This document shows positions 14,493-22,139 of a stretch of 33,691 bases of DNA, piece after piece (the first letter of the stretch is position 1; every line of letters begins with the position of its first letter). The DNA lies in contig KE354236.1 of the NCBI GenBank assembly GCA_000415505.1, positions 1 to 33,691 on the forward strand, given 5' to 3'. The DNA comes from Streptomyces afghaniensis 772 (lineage in GTDB: Bacteria; Actinomycetota; Actinomycetes; Streptomycetales; Streptomycetaceae). The position numbers and the translations under genes are program-made. The notes beneath the pieces were generated by a model. The model did not search any database. It was not told the origin of the DNA and was given only the letters and a program-made list of their open reading frames with translations.

Positions 14493-16013
14493 ATGAGCGA
14501 GAAGCAGCAGGTCAGCAGCTCGTACTGGATGGAGACGGCACCCGACGGTCGCCATCCGGCCCTGACGGAGGACCTGGACGTCGACGTGGCGGTGATCGGC
14601 GCCGGGATCGCCGGACTGAGCACGGCGTGGGAGCTGACGCGGGCCGGCCGGAGCGTGGCGGTACTGGAGGCCGGGCGGGTCGCCGCCGGGGTCACCGGGC
14701 ACACCACCGCCAAGGTCACCGCCCTGCACACGCTCGTCTACGACAAGCTGCGCCGCACCCGCGGCCCCGAGGGCGCGCGGCTGTACGCCCGCTCCCAGTC
14801 CGAGGCGATCGAGCGCGCGGCCGGGATCGCCGAGGAACTGGGGATCGACTGCGACTGGGAGACCAGGAGCGCCTACACGTACGCCTGCGACGCGGGCCGG
14901 GTGGAGGAACTGCGCGCCGAGGCGCGGTCGGCCGCCGAGGCCGGGCTGCCCGCCTCGTTCGTGACGGAGACCGGGCTGCCCTTCCCGGTGGCGGGCGCGG
15001 TCCGGGTCACCGGCCAGGCCCAGTTCCACCCCCGCAAGTACCTGCTGGCCCTCGCCGCCGACCTGGTCGAACAGGGCGGGCGGATCTTCGAGGACACCAC
15101 GGTGCTCGGCCTGGACGAGGGCGAGCCGTGCCGGCTGTCGACCACGACCGGGGCGACGGTGCGGGCCCGGGACGTCGTCGTCGCGACGCACTACCCGATC
15201 TTCGACCGGGCTCTGCTGTTCGCCCGGCTGACACCGAAGCGCGAACTGGTCGTCGCCGGGACGATCCCCGCGGACCGGGACCCGGACGGAATGTTCATCA
15301 CGCCGGATGAGAACACCCGCTCGGTGCGCACGGCACCGTACGAAGGGGATCGGCGTCTGCTCATCGTCACCGGTGAGCACTTCACGCCGGGCACGGGCGA
15401 CCCGCGGGCCGCCTTCGAACGCCTCACCGCCTGGGCCGTCGAGCACTTCCCGGACCTGGACGTCACCAACCGGTGGGCCACGCAGGACAACAGCCCGACC
15501 GACACCGTGCCGATGGTCGGCCCGCTGCACCCGGGCGCCCGGCACGCCTATGTGGCCACCGGCTTCGGCGGCTGGGGCATGACCGGCGGCATCATGGCGG
15601 GCAGTCTGCTCGCCGCGCAGATCACCGGCGAGGAGCGCGAGTGGAGCGGGCTGTACGACCCGCGCCGGGTGAAGCCCGCCGTGCGGGAGGCGCCGTCGTT
15701 CCTCAAGACCCAGGCCAAGGTCGCCGGCCACTTCGTCGGGGACCGGCTGCGGCCCGCGCCGCCGGTGGAGTCCCTGCCGCCCGGCGAGGGGGCCGTGGTC
15801 CGCGCCGACGGGCACCACCGCCTCGCGGTCTACCGGGACGACGACGGCAACCTGCACTCCGTCTCCGCCCGCTGCACCCACCTGGGCTGCCTGGTCGCCT
15901 TCAACTCCGCCGAACGCGCCTGGGAGTGCCCCTGCCACGGCTCCCGCTTCGACACGGACGGCAAGGTGATCCAGGGCCCGGCGACCAAGCCGCTGGAGCA
16001 GCGCGACCTCTGA
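14493..16013 (+). CDS. FAD-dependent oxidoreductase fused to a Rieske [2Fe-2S] domain
   Basis: 506 residues from ATG at 14493 (MSEKQQVSSSYW). A DAO-type FAD domain begins with the dinucleotide motif VIGAGIAGLSTAWEL (GAGIAG at 36-41) and TGHTTAKVTALH. The C-terminal Rieske domain is complete: Cys461-Thr-His463 and Cys479-Pro-Cys481-His482 are the cluster ligands, with Cys466 and Cys481 placed for the usual disulfide. Such proteins probably oxidise a small amine or amino acid and pass electrons through the iron-sulfur cluster; the substrate is unknown. It shares an upstream region of about 85 bases with the divergent ArsR gene, so it may feel the same regulator (inference). Confidence 0.93.
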   Translation: MSEKQQVSSSYWMETAPDGRHPALTEDLDVDVAVIGAGIAGLSTAWELTRAGRSVAVLEAGRVAAGVTGHTTAKVTALHTLVYDKLRRTRGPEGARLYARSQSEAIERAAGIAEELGIDCDWETRSAYTYACDAGRVEELRAEARSAAEAGLPASFVTETGLPFPVAGAVRVTGQAQFHPRKYLLALAADLVEQGGRIFEDTTVLGLDEGEPCRLSTTTGATVRARDVVVATHYPIFDRALLFARLTPKRELVVAGTIPADRDPDGMFITPDENTRSVRTAPYEGDRRLLIVTGEHFTPGTGDPRAAFERLTAWAVEHFPDLDVTNRWATQDNSPTDTVPMVGPLHPGARHAYVATGFGGWGMTGGIMAGSLLAAQITGEEREWSGLYDPRRVKPAVREAPSFLKTQAKVAGHFVGDRLRPAPPVESLPPGEGAVVRADGHHRLAVYRDDDGNLHSVSARCTHLGCLVAFNSAERAWECPCHGSRFDTDGKVIQGPATKPLEQRDL

Positions 16014-16075
16014 CGGCCGGGTGACGCCGGCAGCCGTTACGCATAAGAGGACGATCCCGCTCATATCTTCATACG

Positions 16076-16909
16076 GTGATCACCGTACTCCGCCGGGTCA
16101 CCGCCGTGTGTGCCCTGGGCACGTTCCTCGCCGCGTGCGGGACCGGCCGTCCCGCGCCGCCGCCCTCGCCGCCGGTGTCCGCGCCGCCGTCGCGCCCTCC
16201 GACCCTCGCCCCCGGCCCCGCCGGCCTGACCCCGGTCTTCGAGCACGGCCCCCGCACCCGCGGCAGGACCGTCGCCCTCACCTTCGACGCCGACATGACC
16301 GCCGGGCAGGGGGCACGGGCGGCGGCGGGTGAGCGGTTCGACCATCCGCGGCTGATCTCGACACTGCGGGCGCTGAAGGTGCCCGCCACCGTGTTCATGA
16401 CCGGGCGGTGGGCCGAGCAGTACCCCGACCAGGCTCGTTCCATCGGCCGGGACCCCCTCTTCGAGGTCGCCAACCACTCCTACAGCCACTACGCGTACAC
16501 ACCGGACTGCTACGGCCTGCCGACCGTGCCCGAGGGACGGATGCGGTCGGACGTGGAGCGGGCGTACGCCGCCTTCCGGAAGGCGGGTGTGGCGGACCCG
16601 ATGCCGTACTTCCGTTTCCCCGGCGGCTGTTACGACCGGCGGGCGCTGAAGGCGCTGACGCCGACCGGTGTGACCGCCGTGCAGTGGGACGTGGTCGGCG
16701 GCGACGCGTTCGAGACGGACCCGGACGTGGTCGCCCGGCAGGTGCTGGACGGGGTGCGGCCGGGGTCGGTGGTGGTGCTGCACTGCACCCGCAGCGCCGC
16801 CCCGGCGACCGAACGGGCGGTGCGCGCGATCGTGCCCGGGCTGCGTCGCGAGGGCTTCCGGTTCGTGAAGGTGTCCGAACTGATCGGGGCCGTGGGCGCA
16901 CGGCCCTGA
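16076..16909 (+). CDS. Polysaccharide deacetylase (NodB-like) lipoprotein
   Basis: 277 residues from GTG at 16076. The lipoprotein signal ends in the lipobox LAAC (Cys21), followed by a Pro-rich spacer to about 50. The NodB domain shows ALTFDADMT (Asp71, Asp73), the metal-binding HSYSH (His134, His138), YFRFPGGCYD, and a C-terminal VVVLHCTRSA with the catalytic-type His. It should remove N- or O-acetyl groups from cell-wall or surface glycans outside the membrane. The first motif is TFDAD instead of the more common TFDDG, which several Streptomyces members share. A TATCTT at 16064-16069 ends six bases before the GTG and could be a leaderless -10. Confidence 0.92.
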   Translation: MITVLRRVTAVCALGTFLAACGTGRPAPPPSPPVSAPPSRPPTLAPGPAGLTPVFEHGPRTRGRTVALTFDADMTAGQGARAAAGERFDHPRLISTLRALKVPATVFMTGRWAEQYPDQARSIGRDPLFEVANHSYSHYAYTPDCYGLPTVPEGRMRSDVERAYAAFRKAGVADPMPYFRFPGGCYDRRALKALTPTGVTAVQWDVVGGDAFETDPDVVARQVLDGVRPGSVVVLHCTRSAAPATERAVRAIVPGLRREGFRFVKVSELIGAVGARP

Positions 16910-16915
16910 CCGGCC

Positions 16916-16921
16916 TACGCT
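16916..16921 (+). promoter_or_regulatory. Candidate -10 (TACGCT) for the leaderless zinc-ribbon gene
   Basis: TACGCT matches TANNNT and ends six bases before the ATG at 16928; no Shine-Dalgarno is present. It lies seven bases after the deacetylase stop codon. No clear -35. Confidence 0.45.
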
Positions 16922-16927
16922 GGACGT

Positions 16928-17107
16928 ATGAGCGAGGACGACTACTGCCTGATCGACGCGACCAGGCCGCCCGTGGCGGAAGGCCCGCCGTACGCGGAGT
17001 GCGTGCTGTGCCGGGAGCCGACGGAGTACCCGGAGTCGTACAAGGGCATCACCCTCTGCCCGGTCTGCGAGTGGCAGGAGGCGCAGCGCACCGCCTGCTC
17101 AGGTTGA
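16928..17107 (+). CDS. Small zinc-ribbon-type protein (59 residues)
   Basis: Begins MSEDDYCLIDATRPP and ends QRTACSG. Two CxxC knuckles, CVLC (Cys25, Cys28) and CPVC (Cys44, Cys47), are spaced like a small zinc ribbon, which supports a real gene. Codon third positions are strongly GC as in neighbours. It starts 19 bases after the deacetylase stop, and its last nine bases overlap the 3' end of the ABC permease gene on the other strand. Function unknown; small zinc ribbons often bind RNA or protein partners. Confidence 0.75.
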   Translation: MSEDDYCLIDATRPPVAEGPPYAECVLCREPTEYPESYKGITLCPVCEWQEAQRTACSG

Positions 17108-17770
17108 TCTGCGGGCCGCGAGCGCACCGGCCAGGGCCAGCGCGGCGGCCGTGACCAGGGCTGCCGCGGCCAGGGGCAACAGCGGCAGCGGGACGGTGCC
17201 CGACCGGGAGCCGGTCACCAGGCCCTGCACCGCCGCCTGGGCCGGGGAGCCGGTGGCCACGAGGGACAGCAGCGCCGCGAGCAGCAGGGCCAGGACGGCA
17301 CGGCCCCGCGACCGCAGCAGCGGCCGGCTGGTGAGCGCGCCGACGGCCGTGCCGAGCAGCGCGCAGACCAGGGCCGCGAGCAGCCCGGCCCCGCAGGCGG
17401 GGGCGAGCGGCACCGGGGTGCGGTGGTCCGAGGCGACCGGAGCGCTCAGCAGCGTCACGCCGAGGGTCGCGACCGTGCCGAGCGCCGCCGCCCCGGACAA
17501 CGCCACCAGCAGGCAGGCCACATGGGCGCGCGCGGGCCCCACGGCCGCCGCCACACAGCCGCGCGCGGCCTGCGGCTCGGCCGTGACACAGATCCGCGCC
17601 AGCCAGGCGGCGACGGGCAGCAGCGCGGCGGCCGTGTAGCCGAGCGAGTCGAGCACCGGCTGCCCTGCCTGGACGCTGACCGCGAGGAACGCGGCGTACA
17701 GCAGGAACGGCGGCAGCCAGCGCTGGGAGCGCAGCAGCAGGGCGGCGTGGTAGCGCAGGAGGGCGGTCAT
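17099..17770 (-). CDS. ABC transporter permease (exporter type)
   Basis: 223 residues from ATG at 17768-17770, overlapping the ATPase gene stop as ATGA. About six hydrophobic segments are visible (e.g. RWLPPFLLYAAFLAVSV, ACGAGLLAALVCALLGTAVGAL, AVLALLLAALLSLVATG, PLLPLAAAALVTAAALALAGAL). No signal peptide or periplasmic binding protein gene is nearby, so export is more likely than import. The substrate is unknown. Its 3' end overlaps the convergent zinc-ribbon gene by nine bases. Confidence 0.85.
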   Translation of the reverse strand: MTALLRYHAALLLRSQRWLPPFLLYAAFLAVSVQAGQPVLDSLGYTAAALLPVAAWLARICVTAEPQAARGCVAAAVGPARAHVACLLVALSGAAALGTVATLGVTLLSAPVASDHRTPVPLAPACGAGLLAALVCALLGTAVGALTSRPLLRSRGRAVLALLLAALLSLVATGSPAQAAVQGLVTGSRSGTVPLPLLPLAAAALVTAAALALAGALAARRST

Positions 17771-18633
17771 CGGCGGCTCCCGGGGGCGTCCGCCTGCCGC
17801 GCCACGCTCACCACGTGCCAGGGCGGGCGGGCCGTGAGCAGGGCGCGGAGCAGGACGTCGGAGTGCGGGGCGGCGACGGTGAGGCGGTGGCTGCCCGGCG
17901 CGGTCTCCTCGGCGGAGGTGACGGTCCGCCGCACGGCGTCGGGGAGCCGTGCGTCCGGCGGGCCCTGGACCTCGACGGTGACCTGCGGTCCGGACGGCGA
18001 CGGTCCCGGCACGGCCCGCTCGACGAGGCTCCCGTCGCGCACGGTGTACATGGCGTCGGGCAGGCCGGCGAGGCGGCGCGGGTCGTGGTCGACGAACACC
18101 ACCGATCCGCCGGCCGTCGTGCGCTCGGCGACCGCCCGCTCCAACGCGGCGCGGGCGTCGGTGTCCAGGCCCGTCCACGCCTCGTCCAGGACCAGCAGCT
18201 CCGGCTCCCCCAGCAGGGCCTGGGCGACCGCGACCTTCTGGCTGCTGCCCTTCGACAGCCGGGCCATCGGCGTATCGGCGTACGCGGCGGCCCCGAGGCG
18301 CTCCAGCCACTCGGCGGCGGCTCGGGCGGCCCCCGTGCGGGTCAGGCCGTGCACGGTGCCCAGGTGGGTGAGGTAGCCGACGGCGGTGAACGGCAGGGCC
18401 GGCGGGAACCGCTCGGGGACGTACGCGGTGCGCGGGCGGCCGGTGATCCGGCCCTCGCTGGGGGCGTCGATGCCGGCGAGCAGCCGCAGCAGGGTCGACT
18501 TGCCGCTGCCGTTGGCGCCCTCGACGCGGACGAGCCGGCCCGGGGACACCGTCAGGTCGACGCCGCGCAGCACCCAGGGACCGCGCAGGCCGTAGCGACG
18601 GCCCGCGTTCTCCAGGCAGAGGTCGGGTCGCAT
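17767..18633 (-). CDS. ABC transporter ATP-binding protein
   Basis: 288 residues from ATG at 18631-18633, with GGAGG eight bases upstream; an ATG at 18642 would have no spacing. Walker A GANGSGKST is at 39-47; the signature is LSKGSSQKVAVAQAL instead of canonical LSGGQ; Walker B is ELLVLDEAWTGLD; the switch His is in VVFVDHDPRRLAG. A tail of about 70 residues after the nucleotide-binding domain (QVTVEVQGPPDARL onward) may be regulatory. With the overlapping permease it forms a two-gene exporter. Confidence 0.92.
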   Translation of the reverse strand: MRPDLCLENAGRRYGLRGPWVLRGVDLTVSPGRLVRVEGANGSGKSTLLRLLAGIDAPSEGRITGRPRTAYVPERFPPALPFTAVGYLTHLGTVHGLTRTGAARAAAEWLERLGAAAYADTPMARLSKGSSQKVAVAQALLGEPELLVLDEAWTGLDTDARAALERAVAERTTAGGSVVFVDHDPRRLAGLPDAMYTVRDGSLVERAVPGPSPSGPQVTVEVQGPPDARLPDAVRRTVTSAEETAPGSHRLTVAAPHSDVLLRALLTARPPWHVVSVARQADAPGSRR

Positions 18634-18676
18634 GGGCCCCATCCTCCACGATCTTCCGGCTGGCACACTGGGATTC

Positions 18677-19438
18677 GTGAGCGAAGACCCCACGCCCGTG
18701 AGTGACAGCCCCTTCCGTTCCGAGCCCTCGGACCGCGACACGGCCCCGCAGTTCGTGCTGCCGCTGGTCGTGCGGATCGAGCGGGCGGACCCGCCGGCGC
18801 GCACGGACGCGCTGGAGACGGCCGCGCGGGCCGTGCTGACGATCCTCAGCGACGAGCGGTCGGCCGGCGACGGGCCGTGGGCGCAGGCGGTGCGGGCCTG
18901 GCAGGACGCCAGGATCCGCAAGGTGGTGCGGCGGGCGCGCGGCGCCGAGTGGCGGCGGGCCGAGGCCCTGCCCGGTATCACGGTCACCGGCAAGGCGGCC
19001 GAGGTGCGGGTCTTCCCGCCGGTCCCGCTGGACGGCTGGCCCAAGGACCTGGCCCGCCTCCAGGTCTCCGGCACCGACCTGGACGACCCTGAACCGCCCG
19101 TGGAGGCGGACCCGGCCGCCCCCGTGCTGTGGCTGAACCCCGACCTCGGCATGTCGGCCGGCAAGGCGATGGCCCAGGCCGGCCACGCCGCGCAACTGGC
19201 CTGGTGGGAGCTGCCCGACGAGGAGCGGGCCGCCTGGCACGACGCGGGCTTCCCGCTCGCCGTACGGACGGCCGACCCGGCCCGCTGGCCCGCACTGACG
19301 GGCAGCGGGCTGCCGTTGGTCCGCGACGCGGGGTTCACCGAGATCGCGCCCGGCTCGTGCACGGTGGTCGCGGACCACCCCGCGCTGCGCGAGGAGCCGT
19401 ACGCGCCGGGCGGCCGGGTGGCCACCCGTTCGGAGTAG
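18677..19438 (+). CDS. Peptidyl-tRNA hydrolase 2 (Pth2)-like protein with N-terminal extension
   Basis: 253 residues from GTG at 18677 (MSEDPTPVSD); a GTG at 18698 is possible. The C-terminal half (about 148-253) carries the Pth2 pattern VLWLNPDLGMSAGKAMAQAGHAAQLA, with Lys163, Gln167 and His170, and ends with GFTEIAPGSCTVVADHP. Pth2 releases peptidyl-tRNA, and in archaea and eukaryotes is about 115 residues. Here a 145-residue N-terminal part precedes it, including LPLVVRIERADPPARTDALETAA, of unknown role; it may be a second Pth2-like half. Divergent from the ABC ATPase gene, with 43 bases between starts. Confidence 0.82.
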   Translation: MSEDPTPVSDSPFRSEPSDRDTAPQFVLPLVVRIERADPPARTDALETAARAVLTILSDERSAGDGPWAQAVRAWQDARIRKVVRRARGAEWRRAEALPGITVTGKAAEVRVFPPVPLDGWPKDLARLQVSGTDLDDPEPPVEADPAAPVLWLNPDLGMSAGKAMAQAGHAAQLAWWELPDEERAAWHDAGFPLAVRTADPARWPALTGSGLPLVRDAGFTEIAPGSCTVVADHPALREEPYAPGGRVATRSE

Positions 19439-19506
19439 CCGCGGGCGCGCCGGTCGCGGCCGGGTGCTCCAGTGGGGTTACCGGACAACCCGACCAGGAG
19501 GCAGCC

Positions 19507-19959
19507 ATGACCAGCGCCGCGCCCCCTCCCCCCGCTCCGCCCGCCCCCGACCGGACGCCAGGCGGCTCCGGCGGCACCGGCGATCCCTGGGCGAGCGGGG
19601 GTATCGCTCTCGGCGGCACCCTGATGGTCGTCTACGGCCTGTTCGCGGTGCTCCAGGGCATCACGGCGATCGCCGACGACGAGGTGTACACGAGCTTCGG
19701 CGAGTACGTCTTCGAGTTCGACCTGACCGCGTGGGGCTGGATCCACCTGATCGTCGGTGTGCTCGTGGTGGCGGCCGGGTTCGGCCTGTTCACCGGGGCC
19801 GCCTGGGCCCGGGTCGTGGGCGCGGTCGTGGTCGGACTGGCGCTGATCGCGAACTTCATGTGGCTGCCGTACCAGCCGTTCTGGTCGATCATCATGATCG
19901 TGACCGGCCTGTTCGTGCTGTGGTCGGTGTTCAACTACCGCTCCACCCGGGTGGCGTAG
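19507..19959 (+). CDS. Four-helix integral membrane protein (DUF7144-like)
   Basis: 150 residues from ATG at 19507, with AGGAGG five bases upstream. A Pro/Gly-rich cytoplasmic N-terminus of about 30 residues precedes four hydrophobic segments: GGTLMVVYGLFAVLQGITAI, WGWIHLIVGVLVVAAGFGLF, VVGAVVVGLALIANFMWL and WSIIMIVTGLFVLWSVF. The pattern SFGEYVFEFDLTAWGWIHLIVG is common to a large actinobacterial family of unknown function. Converges on the potassium channel gene with a 17-base gap. Confidence 0.85.
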   Translation: MTSAAPPPPAPPAPDRTPGGSGGTGDPWASGGIALGGTLMVVYGLFAVLQGITAIADDEVYTSFGEYVFEFDLTAWGWIHLIVGVLVVAAGFGLFTGAAWARVVGAVVVGLALIANFMWLPYQPFWSIIMIVTGLFVLWSVFNYRSTRVA

Positions 19960-19976
19960 TAGCAGCCGCCCCCGGG

Positions 19977-20495
19977 TCAGGAGGACGGCGGACGCCGGTC
20001 GCGTGCGGCGACCACCGCGTGCAGCCGGCGCGAGAGCGCGGTGGCCCCCGCCGTGAGGAAGACGAACGTGTACAGGATCTGGGCGACCGCCACGAGACGG
20101 GCCTCCTGCCCGCTCGGGGTGATGTCCCCGTAGCCGACGGTCGCGAGCGTGACGACGGTGAAGTACAGCGCGTCGACGCGGGTGCTCAGGCCGGTGAACT
20201 GGCCCGGCTGCTGGGCGAGGGTGTAGTACCCCGAGGAGAAGACCAGCACGGCCAGGCACATCAGCAGCACGATCATGACGCCGGGCCGGGTGTGCGGCTT
20301 CTCGAGCATGACGTAGCGCACCTGGCGCAGCAGCAGCGCGGCCAGCAGCCCCAGGCACAGGACGAACAGCGGCCAGCCCAGCCAGGAGCGGTCGTCGCCG
20401 AGCCCCTCCAGCGGCAGCAGGAAATAAGCCGTGCCGACGGCGACCACCAGTCCCCCGGCGCCGGCCCACACCCACCGCTCGCTGCCATCGCGCAT
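19977..20495 (-). CDS. Potassium channel, two extra helices plus pore module
   Basis: 172 residues from ATG at 20493-20495. The selectivity filter TVGYGD is at 119-124, between a pore helix ([11 protein letters not shown]) and the inner helix ([19 protein letters not shown]). Two more hydrophobic segments precede the outer helix (about 10-30 and 40-58), so it has four helices in all, not the minimal two. No RCK/TrkA domain follows; the tail is short and basic. Likely a homotetrameric K+ channel in the plasma membrane. A single gene, divergent from the MNIO gene. Confidence 0.92.
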   Translation of the reverse strand: MRDGSERWVWAGAGGLVVAVGTAYFLLPLEGLGDDRSWLGWPLFVLCLGLLAALLLRQVRYVMLEKPHTRPGVMIVLLMCLAVLVFSSGYYTLAQQPGQFTGLSTRVDALYFTVVTLATVGYGDITPSGQEARLVAVAQILYTFVFLTAGATALSRRLHAVVAARDRRPPSS

Positions 20496-20677
20496 ACGTC
20501 CGGTCTACGACGTATCGGGGGGTGGCGCGACTCCGGTGCCTCCGTCGGTGGAGCCGGGGCCGTCGGGGGCCGAACCTCAAATGTTCCTCTGAAGGCGCCC
20601 ATGGCGGGGTTCGGGGGCGGACGGCTGGGCCATACCCCCCTCACGTTCGAGGAACCGGCGGTGCGGAGGAGGGGACG

Positions 20678-22117
20678 ATGGAGCGACTGGGGACGGGCAT
20701 CGGGTGGCGACCGGAGATCGCGGACGCCGTGGAGCGCATGCCGGGCATCGACTGGGTCGAGACCGTGGCCGAGAACGTCTGCCCCGGGCATCTGCCCGAG
20801 TCGCTGCGGCGGCTGCGCGAGCGCGGCGTCACCGTGGTGCCGCACGGCGTCTCGCTCGGCCTCGGGGGTGCGGACCGGCCCGACGAAGGCCGTCTGGCCG
20901 CGCTGGCCGAGCGGGTGGAGGCACTCGGCTCGCCGCTGGTCACCGAGCACATCGCGTTCGTACGGGCCGGCGGTGCCCTGACGGCGACCCCGCACCTGGA
21001 GGCCGGGCATCTGCTGCCCGTCCCGCGGACCCGGGACGCGCTCGACGTGCTGTGCGAGAACGTGCGCATCGCGCAGGAGGCGCTGCCGGTGCCGCTGGCC
21101 GTCGAGAACATCGCCGCGCTGATCTCCTGGCCGGGCGAGGAGATGACGGAGGGCCAGTTCCTGTACGAGCTGGCCGACCGCACGGGCGTCCGGCTCCTCA
21201 TCGACGTGGCCAACCTGCACACCAACCACGTCAACCGCGCCGAGGACCCAGCCAAGGCCCTCGCCGAGCTGCCCCTGGAGGCCATCGCCTACGTCCATGT
21301 CGCCGGCGGTTTCGAACGCGACGGCGTCTGGCACGACAGTCACGCCCACCCCGTCCCCCGGCCGGTCCTCGACGTCCTGACCGACCTCGCCTCCCGCGTG
21401 TCCCCTCCTGGGGTCCTGCTGGAACGCGACGAGAACTTCCCGGAACCGGCGGAGCTGGAGGCCGAGTTGGCCTCGATCCGGCGGGCCGTGGAGGCGGGGG
21501 CCGTCGAGCGGGTGAAGGCGGAGGTGCGCGCGGCGGGCCACGCGGTCGCCGCGCGGCGGCCGGGGGCCGCGCCCGGCGGCTGGAGCGAGGTCCGCGCCGA
21601 CGTTCCCGCGCGCAGTGACGGGGCGACGGAGCAGGGCCAGGAGACCGGGGCGGCCGGGGCGACACGGGGCGCCACCGGCCGGCCCGAACACACGGGCACC
21701 GACGAGGCCCGGCAGCGGCTCGGGGTCGCGCAGGCCGCGCTGCTGTCGGCGCTGGTCGCGGGGACGCCCGTGCCCGAGGGGTTCGACCGGGCGCGGGTCG
21801 GCGTACAGGCACGGGCGCTCGCCGCGAAGCGGGCGGACGTCGTGGCGAAGGTCGCGCCCGAACTGCCGGAGGTCCTCGGGGCGGACTACCGTACGGCCTT
21901 CCTCGCGTACGCCCAGACGCAGCCGATGACCGGCGGCTACCGGCGCGACGCGCTCACCTTCGCCGAGCACCTGCTGTCCGCCGGGCGGCCCGGCGACGCC
22001 GCGGCGCGGCGGGAGCTGCGGGAGTGGTGGCTGGAGCGGTCGGGACCCGCGCCGCGCTCGCGACGCCCGGTCCGCCGGCTGGCCCGCGCCACCCGGAAGG
22101 CGCTGCTGCGGCGTTGA
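20678..22117 (+). CDS. MNIO (DUF692) family iron oxidase-like protein with fused C-terminal domain
   Basis: 479 residues from ATG at 20678, with GGAGGAGGGG upstream. Residues 1-270 form the DUF692 TIM barrel of multinuclear non-heme iron-dependent oxidases, which modify cysteines in ribosomal peptides such as methanobactin. Likely iron ligands line up: His56 ([11 protein letters not shown]), His91 (TEHIAF), Glu143 (VENIAAL), Asp176 (IDVANLH), His207 (YVHVAGG), Asp220/His222 (WHDSHAH) and Glu249 (LLERDENFP). After a low-complexity linker, about 340-455 ([39 protein letters not shown]) is a separate helical domain I recall from Streptomyces members. No obvious Cys-rich precursor lies next to it. 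A real function is unproven. Confidence 0.88.
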   Translation: MERLGTGIGWRPEIADAVERMPGIDWVETVAENVCPGHLPESLRRLRERGVTVVPHGVSLGLGGADRPDEGRLAALAERVEALGSPLVTEHIAFVRAGGALTATPHLEAGHLLPVPRTRDALDVLCENVRIAQEALPVPLAVENIAALISWPGEEMTEGQFLYELADRTGVRLLIDVANLHTNHVNRAEDPAKALAELPLEAIAYVHVAGGFERDGVWHDSHAHPVPRPVLDVLTDLASRVSPPGVLLERDENFPEPAELEAELASIRRAVEAGAVERVKAEVRAAGHAVAARRPGAAPGGWSEVRADVPARSDGATEQGQETGAAGATRGATGRPEHTGTDEARQRLGVAQAALLSALVAGTPVPEGFDRARVGVQARALAAKRADVVAKVAPELPEVLGADYRTAFLAYAQTQPMTGGYRRDALTFAEHLLSAGRPGDAAARRELREWWLERSGPAPRSRRPVRRLARATRKALLRR

Positions 22118-22139
22118 CGCGGGGATCGCCCGTCAGCGC
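22111..22139. terminator. Bidirectional hairpin between convergent MNIO and permease genes
   Basis: GCGTTGACG pairs with CGTCAGCGC (one G-T pair) around an 11-base loop. The arms include the MNIO stop and the permease stop, only 15 bases apart. Confidence 0.45.

Noticed and set aside
18634..20580. Upstream extension of the ABC ATPase reading frame, giving a 937-residue protein
   Set aside because: The extension runs antisense through Pth2-like, four-helix and potassium-channel genes; the ATPase has a good Shine-Dalgarno and start at 18633.
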